Below are positions 43,066 to 50,532 of a stretch of DNA of 64,000 bases, one piece after another. The stretch is taken from the NCBI GenBank assembly GCA_024998565.1, contig JACOEM010000005.1, forward strand, positions 62,001 through 126,000, read 5' to 3'. The DNA is from Nitrospira sp. GTDB lineage: Bacteria > Nitrospirota > Nitrospiria > Nitrospirales > Nitrospiraceae. Numbering within the stretch: the stretch's first letter is position 1; every line of letters starts with the position of its first letter. The translations under genes were made by a program, and so were the position numbers. Under the pieces are notes generated by a model. That model was not told where the DNA came from. It saw nothing but the letters and a program-made list of their open reading frames with translations, and did not search any database.

Positions 43066-43743
43066 GTGGCTTCTTCATCGCGTATCGATCCATCGACCGC
43101 CGCCGAAATCGACCGCCTGGCCACAGCCGTCGCCAAGGACCCCCGCTCGAAAGAATTTCTCCCCCTCGCGGACGAATACATCAAAGTCGGCATGTGGCAA
43201 GAAGCGGCAGGCGTGCTGGAAGACGGCCTCAAGGTGTATCCGGGATTTGTCACCGCCATGGCGGCATTGGGGCGGGTGTACGATCAATTGGGACAGCCGG
43301 TAAAAGCGAAGGCTATCCTTGAAGATGTTGTCAAACAACGCCCGGACAATCTTCGCGCACACCGGATTCTCGCCAGGCTCTATCAGGCCGAAGGAAACAC
43401 CGACTCAGCGTTGGTGTCCTGCACCGCCATCCTGAACGCCAATCCATTCGATGACGAGGCGATCGCGATCAAACGGAGCATCACCGGTACCCCTGACGTT
43501 CCGCCGCCCGCGAAGCGCGAGAAGAAACGCATCGGTGCCGAGCCGAGACCCGACTCAGCAAAAGTTGCGACTCCCGTCACGTCCGCTTCCGAACCAGCCG
43601 TATCCTCGTCATCCCCGGCATCTGCACCGGTTTGCGAAACCGCGCTCCAGCCGCTTTCTGAACCGCCTGCCGTGAAACATGCAGCTGCGATCGCGCGACT
43701 GGAAGCCTGGCTGCAAACCATTCACGCTCAACGCGTTCACTGA
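43066..43743 (+). CDS. TPR-repeat protein with Pro/Ala-rich tail
   Basis: 225 residues from GTG, with AAGGAG eight bases upstream. Residues about 25-130 contain three tetratricopeptide-like helical pairs (PLADEYIKVGMWQEAAGVLEDGL; AMAALGRVYDQLGQPVKAKAIL; AHRILARLYQAEGNTDSALVSC). A low-complexity Pro/Ala/Ser tail follows. No signal peptide is seen, so it is probably cytoplasmic and mediates protein contacts. It follows coaBC by three bases. Confidence 0.8.
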   Translation: MASSSRIDPSTAAEIDRLATAVAKDPRSKEFLPLADEYIKVGMWQEAAGVLEDGLKVYPGFVTAMAALGRVYDQLGQPVKAKAILEDVVKQRPDNLRAHRILARLYQAEGNTDSALVSCTAILNANPFDDEAIAIKRSITGTPDVPPPAKREKKRIGAEPRPDSAKVATPVTSASEPAVSSSSPASAPVCETALQPLSEPPAVKHAAAIARLEAWLQTIHAQRVH

Positions 43744-43793
43744 CTCATCACCTCCGCCGGATGCCCCTTCATCCCGGCCCCCCGGAACAACGT

Positions 43794-43822
43794 TTGACCC
43801 ACTCCTGGCAGCCTGTTAGAAT
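43794..43822 (+). promoter_or_regulatory. Sigma70-type promoter of aroQ-efp-accB
   Basis: TTGACC (43794-43799) and TAGAAT (43817-43822) with exactly 17 bp spacing, 64 nt before the aroQ ATG. Confidence 0.75.
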
Positions 43823-43885
43823 GCCGCCGCTGCTGGCATCTCTATCCATTGCAGCCTACTGACAACGGGGGCGCGCGACAGACAC

Positions 43886-44383
43886 ATGCTGCGGCTGCTA
43901 GTGCTTCATGGTCCCAATCTCAATCTCCTGGGAACGCGAGAGCCATCCATCTACGGACAGGCCTCTTTGCCCGACATCAACAAGTCGATTGTCCGTCGCG
44001 CAGGCGAGCGGGGGATCGCGGTGCAGACCAAACAGACGAATGTAGAAGGGGAACTGGTCACCTGGATTCAGAATGCCAGGGGCCATTTCGACGGCATCAT
44101 CATCAATCCGGCCGCGTATACCCATACCAGCATCGCAATTCGCGATGCGATCGCCGCCGTCGCCCTGCCGACGGTCGAAGTGCATCTGTCGAACATCCAT
44201 CAGCGGGAGGAGTTTCGCCATCACTCCTTCATCGCCGGCGTCGCCTTGGGACAGATTTCCGGATTCGGTCCCACCGGCTATCTACTGGCGCTGGACGCAT
44301 TGGCCGCGCACCTCGAGGCCGGAGGCAAGGCATCACGCCCCCGGACGGCCCCGAAGAATAAACCCACGGCTTCGCGCCGTTGA
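43886..44383 (+). CDS. aroQ: Type II 3-dehydroquinate dehydratase
   Basis: 165 residues. [20 protein letters not shown] is the family N-terminus with the active-site Asn/Arg/Tyr; [32 protein letters not shown] and [16 protein letters not shown] complete the active site. It dehydrates 3-dehydroquinate in the shikimate pathway. A charged C-terminal tail of about 20 residues is extra. It heads the aroQ-efp-accB series, a common bacterial arrangement. Confidence 0.95.
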   Translation: MLRLLVLHGPNLNLLGTREPSIYGQASLPDINKSIVRRAGERGIAVQTKQTNVEGELVTWIQNARGHFDGIIINPAAYTHTSIAIRDAIAAVALPTVEVHLSNIHQREEFRHHSFIAGVALGQISGFGPTGYLLALDALAAHLEAGGKASRPRTAPKNKPTASRR

Positions 44384-44408
44384 ACTTGTTGTACCAAGGA
44401 GAGTTGTT

Positions 44409-44969
44409 GTGATTTCGACCGCAGAGTTTCGGAACGGCAGCCCGTTAATGGTAGAAGGCCAACCTTTTTATATCGTGGAATTCCAGCACGTCAAACCCGG
44501 CAAGGGCGGGGCATTCGTCCGGACGAAGCTGAAGAGTTATCTCTCCGGCAACGTCCTCGACAGAACCTTTCGTTCCGGAGAAAAATTCGAAACCCCGCAG
44601 ATCGAAGAATGCGACATGCAGTTCCTGTATGCCACGAACGATTCCTACACGTTCATGGATACGGAGACGTATGAGCAGTCGACCTATGAGAAGAGCCAGT
44701 TGGGAAGCAACGCCGATCTGCTCAAAGAGAACATGATCGCCAAGATCCTGATCTACGAGCACCGGCCGATTACGGTCCTGCTGCCGAACTTCATTGAACT
44801 CAAAGTGGTCGACGGTGAACCGGGCGTGCGCGGGGACACAGCCTCAGGCGGCAATAAGCCGGTGATCGTCGAGACCGGCGCCACGATCAAGGTGCCGCTC
44901 TACCTGGAAATCGGGGAAACGATTCGCATCGATACGAGAACCCGTGAATTTGTGGAGCGCGTGCGTTGA
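44409..44969 (+). CDS. efp: Elongation factor P
   Basis: 186 residues from GTG 44409, with AAGGAG seven bases upstream; longer open frames in this phase overlap aroQ and are not supported. [19 protein letters not shown] holds the tip Lys, which in many species is modified. The OB domains end in the conserved [17 protein letters not shown] helps ribosomes make Pro-Pro bonds. No epmA/epmB genes are nearby. Its stop overlaps the accB start. Confidence 0.96.
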   Translation: MISTAEFRNGSPLMVEGQPFYIVEFQHVKPGKGGAFVRTKLKSYLSGNVLDRTFRSGEKFETPQIEECDMQFLYATNDSYTFMDTETYEQSTYEKSQLGSNADLLKENMIAKILIYEHRPITVLLPNFIELKVVDGEPGVRGDTASGGNKPVIVETGATIKVPLYLEIGETIRIDTRTREFVERVR

Positions 44970-45541
44970 GCTCATCAGGTAAAAAGATAGGAAAAGGCCG
45001 GGGAGCCGGAAAGCCGATCGTCCTGCCGAGCGCCTTTGCGCCTCGATCAACGGCCGCTGAGACACTGCTCTCTCCGGACCAGGCCGCGCAGATTCAACAA
45101 TTGGCTGACCTGCTCAAGCGCAACCATCTGACCGAGTTGGAAATCGAGCGCAGCGGAGTCCGTATCCGCATCCGGCATGAGCCGGTGGTTCGAACGACGA
45201 CGGCCCAGACGGTGGAGACCGTTACGAACCAGTCAACATCGACCGGGACGACCCCGGCGGCGCAGACCCGTCCGCCCGCAGAAACGGATGGCCAGGTCAC
45301 GATCACGTCTCCCATCGTCGGCACCTTCTATCGCTCGCCCTCACCCGATGCAGACCCGTATGTGGAAGAGGGGGATTACGTGAGGAAGGGCCAGGTGCTC
45401 TGTATCGTCGAAGCCATGAAGCTCATGAACGAAATTGAGTCCGAGGCCGACGGACGGATCACGAAAATACTGGCGGAGAGTACGAAGCCTGTCGAGTATG
45501 GACAACCTCTCTTCTTGATAGACCCCAACGCCACGCCCTAG
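44966..45541 (+). CDS. accB: Biotin carboxyl carrier protein of acetyl-CoA carboxylase
   Basis: 191 residues. The start is TTG, overlapping the efp stop (TTGA). After a Gly/Lys-rich N-terminus, a helix ([24 protein letters not shown]) and a Pro/Thr-rich linker, the biotinyl domain (about 110-188) has [23 protein letters not shown] and the biotin Lys in [13 protein letters not shown]. It carries carboxybiotin between AccC and AccAD for malonyl-CoA synthesis. It is separated from accC by 179 nt. Confidence 0.93.
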   Translation: MSSSGKKIGKGRGAGKPIVLPSAFAPRSTAAETLLSPDQAAQIQQLADLLKRNHLTELEIERSGVRIRIRHEPVVRTTTAQTVETVTNQSTSTGTTPAAQTRPPAETDGQVTITSPIVGTFYRSPSPDADPYVEEGDYVRKGQVLCIVEAMKLMNEIESEADGRITKILAESTKPVEYGQPLFLIDPNATP

Positions 45542-45720
45542 CCGACGCGATCAAGCGGGTTCATGGCGGGACGGTCCGGGGATACGTTCCTCACGCATGT
45601 GAGTCCGACGGCAGGCGACACATGCCGGATCATGCAACGGAACCGGGTCAGGTCTTACCCGTGGCAGAGCAAACCGTAAAACCAGGCGGACACAAACAGT
45701 GACCCGCTCCGGAGTATCCT

Positions 45721-47070
45721 GTGTTTAAGAAAGTGTTGGTTGCCAATCGTGGAGAAATCGCCCTACGGGTGATTCGCGCCTGTAAAGAGCTCGGCGTCAA
45801 AACCGTTGCGATCCACTCCGAAGCCGATGCCGCAAGCCTGCATGTCCGGGCAGCGGACGAACATGTCTGCGTCGGCCCGCCGGAAGCCGCCCTCAGTTAC
45901 CGCAATATCCCCAACGTGCTGAGCGCAGCCGAAGTCACCGGGGCCGATGCCATCCATCCCGGCTACGGGTTCCTGTCCGAGAACGCACACTTCGCAGAAG
46001 TGTGCGAATCGATCGGCGTCAAATTCATCGGCCCGACCTCCGAAAACATCGCCCTGATGGGGGACAAATCAAAGGCACGGGAAGTGGTCGCCAAGAAGGG
46101 CCTCCCGGTCACCCCCGGCAGCCCCGGCGAACTCCGAAGCGAACAGGATGCCCAAGAGGCCGCCAAGACTATCGGCTTCCCCGTGATCATCAAGGCCTCC
46201 GCCGGAGGGGGCGGACGGGGCATGCGTGTCGTGAACAAACCGGAAGAACTCGCACGGGCATTTCAAGCGGCGCAAGCCGAAGCGAAATCCACCTTCGGTC
46301 ACGACGGCGTCTATCTCGAGCGCTACTTCCTCGAACCGCGGCACATCGAAGTACAAATCGTGGCGGACAATCGCGGCCATGTGGTGCATCTCGGCGAGCG
46401 GGATTGTTCGATCCAACGACGGCATCAAAAACTGGTGGAAGAAACTCCTTCGCCGGCCATCGATGAAGGCTTACGGCGCGAAATCGGCCGGGTGGCCGTC
46501 CAGGCCGTGAAAGCCATTCGGTACTGCAACGTCGGGACGGTGGAGTTTCTGCTGGATAAGGATCGGAACTTCTTCTTCATGGAAGTGAACACCCGCATCC
46601 AGGTCGAGCACCCCATCACCGAAATGGTGACCGGGATCGACCTCGTGAAGGAACAGATCCGGATCGCCTCAGGCATGCCCCTCTCGTTCAAGCAGCCGGA
46701 CATCAAGTTGAACGGTCACAGCTTCGAGTGCCGGATCAATGCCGAAGACCCGGAAAAGTTCACGCCCTGTCCAGGCCAGATCACCAAATATTCCGCCCCT
46801 GGTGGCTTTGGCGTGCGTGTCGACTCCGCGATGGAACCGAACGCCGTGGTCGTCCCGTACTACGACAGCCTGATTGCCAAATTAATTACGCACGGACGTG
46901 ACCGCCAGGAAGCCATGGCACGGATGCGTCGCGCACTCGATGAATTTGTCATCGAAGGCATCAAGACGACGATCCCGCTCCATCGGAGAATTTTCAACGA
47001 TCCCGATTTCCAGAAGGGACATGTCTCCACGACATTCCTTGACCGCTTTCTTGCCGGCCAGTCCTCCTAA
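45721..47070 (+). CDS. accC: Biotin carboxylase subunit of acetyl-CoA carboxylase
   Basis: 449 residues from GTG, the standard length. [24 protein letters not shown], the ATP-grasp glycine loop [34 protein letters not shown], and the [14 protein letters not shown] active-site segment are all present. It carboxylates biotin on AccB using ATP and bicarbonate. Pyruvate or 2-oxoglutarate carboxylase subunits are close relatives, but the accB context supports fatty-acid synthesis. Confidence 0.93.
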   Translation: MFKKVLVANRGEIALRVIRACKELGVKTVAIHSEADAASLHVRAADEHVCVGPPEAALSYRNIPNVLSAAEVTGADAIHPGYGFLSENAHFAEVCESIGVKFIGPTSENIALMGDKSKAREVVAKKGLPVTPGSPGELRSEQDAQEAAKTIGFPVIIKASAGGGGRGMRVVNKPEELARAFQAAQAEAKSTFGHDGVYLERYFLEPRHIEVQIVADNRGHVVHLGERDCSIQRRHQKLVEETPSPAIDEGLRREIGRVAVQAVKAIRYCNVGTVEFLLDKDRNFFFMEVNTRIQVEHPITEMVTGIDLVKEQIRIASGMPLSFKQPDIKLNGHSFECRINAEDPEKFTPCPGQITKYSAPGGFGVRVDSAMEPNAVVVPYYDSLIAKLITHGRDRQEAMARMRRALDEFVIEGIKTTIPLHRRIFNDPDFQKGHVSTTFLDRFLAGQSS

Positions 47071-47114
47071 CGGTTTGCCGACACACAGATTGCATATATC
47101 CATGGGGATCACCG

Positions 47115-47239
47115 GCAGGCCGTTCAACATGGCCGTCCAGCAAGGCCGCAGCAAGCGACGTGGCGAATCGTACCCCTGTCGTGCGGTGAACCATGGAGCG
47201 ACGCGAGAACGCCGCGAGCGGACTTTTTCAACGGCCTGC
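47115..47239. repeat. MITE-like inverted-repeat element, copy C
   Basis: 125 bp, the same length as the core of copy A and in opposite orientation. Ends are GCAGGCCGTTCAACA on the left, and GCAGGCCGTTGAAAAAGTCC read from the right on the other strand. The interior matches copy A around GTACGATTCGCCAC and CTGCGGCCTTGCTGGACGGCC. It fills the gap between accC and thiE and ends a few bases before the thiE ribosome-binding site. Confidence 0.75.
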
Positions 47240-47253
47240 TAAACAGGGAGCCC

Positions 47254-47916
47254 GTCACGTCTCAGCCCAGCCGACAATCGCTCCTGAAGGGGCTCTATCT
47301 CGTACTCGACCCCACGGTCAGGCCGGATCGCCCGCTGCCCGATCTCCTGCGTGAAGCCGCCGCGCACGGTGTCCGGCTCTTTCAATACCGGGACAAACAG
47401 GCCACGATGAAAGAGGCCTATGCGAAGGCGCTCGCGTTGCGTCAGGCCGCAACCGACGTCGGCGCCCTCTTGATCGTCAACGATCGCTGCGATCTGGCGA
47501 TGGCCGTGAACGCGGACGGGGTACATCTGGGGCAGGAAGACCTTCCCATTGTTTACGCCAGACAATTGCTGGGGCGTGAAAAAATCATCGGGCTCTCGAC
47601 GCACAATGCCGCTCAGGTGCGCGAAGCCGTCATCGCACAGCCCGACTACGTGGGATTCGGCCCGATTTTCAGCACGTCCACAAAAGCCGATCACGACCCG
47701 GTGGTCGGTCTGGAAGGATTACGCGCCGGACGCGCATTGACCACGCTGCCGATGTTTGCGATCGGCGGCATTACGGCTGAGTCGGTTGGCGAAATTATGG
47801 CGGCAGGGGCGGATGGTGTGGCAGTGATCTCTGCGATCCTCAAGGCTCCTGACCTCGGCGCGGCGATCCGGACATTCCAACGGCATTTGCCCATACCAGA
47901 TCCGCAAGCTCCCTGA
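47254..47916 (+). CDS. thiE: Thiamine-phosphate synthase, start codon unclear
   Basis: About 220 residues. The TIM-barrel motifs are present: KGLYLVLDP, LFQYRDKQATMKEAY, LIVNDRCDLA, VHLGQEDLP, IGLSTHN, VGFGPIFSTSTK and FAIGGITAESVGEIMAAGADGVAVISAIL. It joins the pyrimidine and thiazole moieties of thiamine. The first ATG in frame is 47407, which would remove the first strand and the QYRDK region; upstream only non-ATG/GTG/TTG codons exist. AGGGAG precedes GTC 47254 and ACG 47257, and one of these may serve as start. The 3' end overlaps bioD by 77 bases on the other strand. Confidence 0.85.
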   Translation, partial: VTSQPSRQSLLKGLYLVLDPTVRPDRPLPDLLREAAAHGVRLFQYRDKQATMKEAYAKALALRQAATDVGALLIVNDRCDLAMAVNADGVHLGQEDLPIVYARQLLGREKIIGLSTHNAAQVREAVIAQPDYVGFGPIFSTSTKADHDPVVGLEGLRAGRALTTLPMFAIGGITAESVGEIMAAGADGVAVISAILKAPDLGAAIRTFQRHLPIPDPQAP

Positions 47917-48610
47917 TCGGGCTGCCCTGCGCCATCATTTCGACGGCGCCGGACCAATCAGAGCCAAGGCGCGGCTGGTAGAGCAACGGTCCCAACACTG
48001 GAACACCGGCGCGCTCCCGCAACAGCGCGACCGTTGACGCACATTGCTCCTGCTGCGCTGGGGTGGCGGCCAACGCCGTCTCGTTCAACACGACGGCCAT
48101 CACTGCGCAGTGACGTTGCCGAAGGCCCTCCAGCGTCAGCAGCGCATGATTGATGCCCCCTAGTCCGGCCCGCCCCACAAGCACGACGGGCAGCCCGATC
48201 CGGCCGATCAAGTCGCGCATATCCCAATCTTTTCCTATCGGCACGAGCAGACCACCGGCGCCTTCAACCACAACACAAGAGTACCGGGACGCAAGCCGTT
48301 CGTAGCGTCCCATGATCTCCTGCATCTCGATCACGCGCCCTTGGGCGGATGCAGCGGCGAGGGGAGCAAGCGGCGCGAGAAGCCGGTAGGGAGACACCTC
48401 TTCGATCCCATCGGATATTCCCGCCGCAGCCAGGAGTCGCCCGGCATCGCTCTCACCCAGTTGCCCGGGAAGTACACCGGTCTCGACCGGTTTCATCACC
48501 CCGACAGGACAGCCCATCTGGACCAGCCTCCGGACCAGCGCGGCGGATACGACGGTCTTCCCGACACCGGTATCCGTACCGGTGACAAACACCCCTTTGG
48601 TTATGCCCAT
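47840..48610 (-). CDS. bioD: Dethiobiotin synthetase
   Basis: 256 residues. P-loop FVTGTDTGVGKTVVSAAL, VMKPVETG, VVEGAGGLLVPIGKDWDMRDL and VVLVGRAGLGGINHALLT match BioD in order. It forms the ureido ring of dethiobiotin, an ATP-dependent step of biotin synthesis, next to the biotin-dependent accBC genes. The C-terminus runs about 25 residues beyond the usual fold and overlaps thiE convergently. bioA/B/F are not in the window. Confidence 0.93.
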   Translation of the reverse strand: MGITKGVFVTGTDTGVGKTVVSAALVRRLVQMGCPVGVMKPVETGVLPGQLGESDAGRLLAAAGISDGIEEVSPYRLLAPLAPLAAASAQGRVIEMQEIMGRYERLASRYSCVVVEGAGGLLVPIGKDWDMRDLIGRIGLPVVLVGRAGLGGINHALLTLEGLRQRHCAVMAVVLNETALAATPAQQEQCASTVALLRERAGVPVLGPLLYQPRLGSDWSGAVEMMAQGSPIRELADLVWANAVGMSGSPRRGQEP

Positions 48611-48640
48611 TCTTTTCCCGCCTCACAAAATTCGTCACAC

Positions 48641-48724
48641 GTGAAACGTCAAACGTCACAAGCTCCCAGAAAAGTAGCCTTCTCTAGTCCCACATTTCAC
48701 CTTTCACCATTCACGTTTCACGAC
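48641..48724. repeat. Intergenic GTGAAACGT/ACGTTTCAC repeat cluster
   Basis: A short tandem GTGAAACGTCAAACGTCAC unit on the left and TTTCACCTTTCACCATTCAC/ACGTTTCAC units on the right form an imperfect inverted arrangement about 35 nt apart. Similar units recur at 54615-54683 and 62966-63105. Confidence 0.55.
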
Positions 48725-48761
48725 GACTCAGAACGAAGCTGGGGCCGTTTTCAGCATCCTG

Positions 48762-49520
48762 CTAGAGAACGCGACTGTCCAGGTTCCACACTTGCCCCGA
48801 CATGTCGGAGAGCTGCGCGAGCTGGCAAATTGTCCTGCTCACATCGGCCAGGTTCGAAACACGTCCCAGCACATGGTCGTCGAGCCGTTCACCGGTTGGA
48901 AACGAATCACCCGCCATGCGCGTTTGCTGCCAGCCGGGACAGACCAGATTCACGCGAACATTATGCGGTCCCCATTCCCGCGCCGCGGTCTTCACCAACC
49001 CGATGAGCCCCGCCTTCGACGCGGCGTAGGCGGCTTGGCCGTTCGTCCCCTGCAATCCGGCAACGGACCCGATGACGACGATGGACCCACCGCCCAGCGT
49101 CATCATGTCGTCCACCGCAGCGGTCATGCAGCGATAGGTGCCCGTCAGATTCGTATCGATGATCTGTTGCCATGCTTCTTCCGGGCAATTCACCAGCAGG
49201 TGCTTCGACGCGATGCCGGCATTACAGAGCATGGTGTCGAGCCGGCCCCGCTGCGCCCGGATCGCATCAAACATCGTCTGGACCTCATGGCTCGACCGTA
49301 CATCCGCCTGGTAGAGGGCACCCTGGCCGCCGGCCCGCGAAAGCAGCGCGAGCGTCTCTTCAGCTGCCGGCCGTTGGCGGAAGTAATGCACCCCCACCCA
49401 ATACCCGGCATGGGCGAAGGCCAGACAGAGCGCACGACCGATTCCACCGGACCCACCGGTCACCAGTACCGTGCGGCGTTCACGAACATCCTGAGCTGCG
49501 GGAGATAATGCAGGCATCAC
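48762..49520 (-). CDS. Short-chain dehydrogenase/reductase (FabG-like)
   Basis: 252 residues. VTGGSGGIGRALCLAF (NAD(P) binding), LCNAGIASKH, the catalytic Ser in VVIGSVAGLQG and Tyr-Lys in AAYAASKAGLIGL, and NLVCPGW follow the classical SDR order. 3-oxoacyl-ACP reductase is a reasonable guess but the substrate is not determined by sequence. The stop TAG lies in the CTAGCAGGATGCTGAAAA end of a MITE-type sequence (48741-48765). It is upstream of bioD on the same strand, 151 nt away. Confidence 0.87.
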   Translation of the reverse strand: MMPALSPAAQDVRERRTVLVTGGSGGIGRALCLAFAHAGYWVGVHYFRQRPAAEETLALLSRAGGQGALYQADVRSSHEVQTMFDAIRAQRGRLDTMLCNAGIASKHLLVNCPEEAWQQIIDTNLTGTYRCMTAAVDDMMTLGGGSIVVIGSVAGLQGTNGQAAYAASKAGLIGLVKTAAREWGPHNVRVNLVCPGWQQTRMAGDSFPTGERLDDHVLGRVSNLADVSRTICQLAQLSDMSGQVWNLDSRVL

Positions 49521-49626
49521 GGCGAGCGATTATGAGAGGAGGCACAGGAGAAGGCAAGGCGGGATCTGCCGGCTTGCTGCTGCGAATCGGGTATGATACC
49601 GTGATTTTTTTGACTGGAGGACAGCC

Positions 49627-50532
49627 GTGATCGTTCAGAACTTCGTGCGCTCGACCGTGGTCGCAGTGGGAATATGCGGGCTCCTGGGCATCCTGTCGGC
49701 TCCAGGCCAGGCCCGGGCCACGGAGGCAGGACAGACCATCGCTCAGTCTGCCGACTATTTCCCCGACACCGTCGGCACACGGTGGCAGTACCGCGGACAG
49801 ATCTCGGAAGGCCCTCTCCAGACGATCGAGAACAAATACTTCTTCAACGTCTCGTCGGTGACCGGAACCCGCACTCTCAAGGGCGGCGTCGTCGTCAACG
49901 TGTTTCATGACACCAACCCGGGCAACCACGGCGCATCCGACAGCTTTTACCGCCGCGATGCGGCCGGCGTGGTGTACTACGGCTCCGAGCCGGGCACGCC
50001 ATTGGAGAAGCAACTCGTGCCGTATCAAATCATCCGGTTCCCGATGAAAGTCGCCCAGTCCTTCCAACAGTTCAATCGCACTGACATCGATTTCGGCAGT
50101 GATATCGATGGGGACGGCACCAACGAACATGTGGACGTTGAAGGCGTCTCAACGGTGATCGGTCAGGAATCGATCACGGTGCCCGCCGGCACATACCCTG
50201 ATGCCGTGCGCGTGGAGGCGCGAATGACCCTCAAGATTCAGCTCTCCTCCGCAGACCGGACGGCAGTCGGCACCGATGTGATGACGGCCTGGTTCGCCAA
50301 GGGCGTGGGGCTGGTGAAGTATATCGAACGGCAGGAACTGGCCGCACTGAAAGAAGACCGGGGCAATATCACCGATATCACGGAAGAACTGGAAGAGGTC
50401 AGCATAAAGTCCGCGCCGGCCCTACAGGGTCGGAGCGAATCCACGCCGGAGGGTTTGCTCGCTGACGACACGCGCGACCATAAATTGTTTCAGGTACTCT
50501 TCGCCCCCGGCCTTCGCCCCTATACCCGATAG
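49627..50532 (+). CDS. Hypothetical secreted protein
   Basis: 301 residues from GTG; GGAGG lies eight bases upstream. A signal peptide (about 1-32, GQARATE) is followed by a beta-rich body starting SADYFPDTVGTRWQYRG, a pattern seen in secreted DUF-type beta proteins of unknown function, with an Asp-rich DFGSDIDGDGTNEHVD segment that could bind calcium (inference). The C-terminal 37 codons overlap the 3' end of putA on the other strand. Confidence 0.7.
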   Translation: MIVQNFVRSTVVAVGICGLLGILSAPGQARATEAGQTIAQSADYFPDTVGTRWQYRGQISEGPLQTIENKYFFNVSSVTGTRTLKGGVVVNVFHDTNPGNHGASDSFYRRDAAGVVYYGSEPGTPLEKQLVPYQIIRFPMKVAQSFQQFNRTDIDFGSDIDGDGTNEHVDVEGVSTVIGQESITVPAGTYPDAVRVEARMTLKIQLSSADRTAVGTDVMTAWFAKGVGLVKYIERQELAALKEDRGNITDITEELEEVSIKSAPALQGRSESTPEGLLADDTRDHKLFQVLFAPGLRPYTR

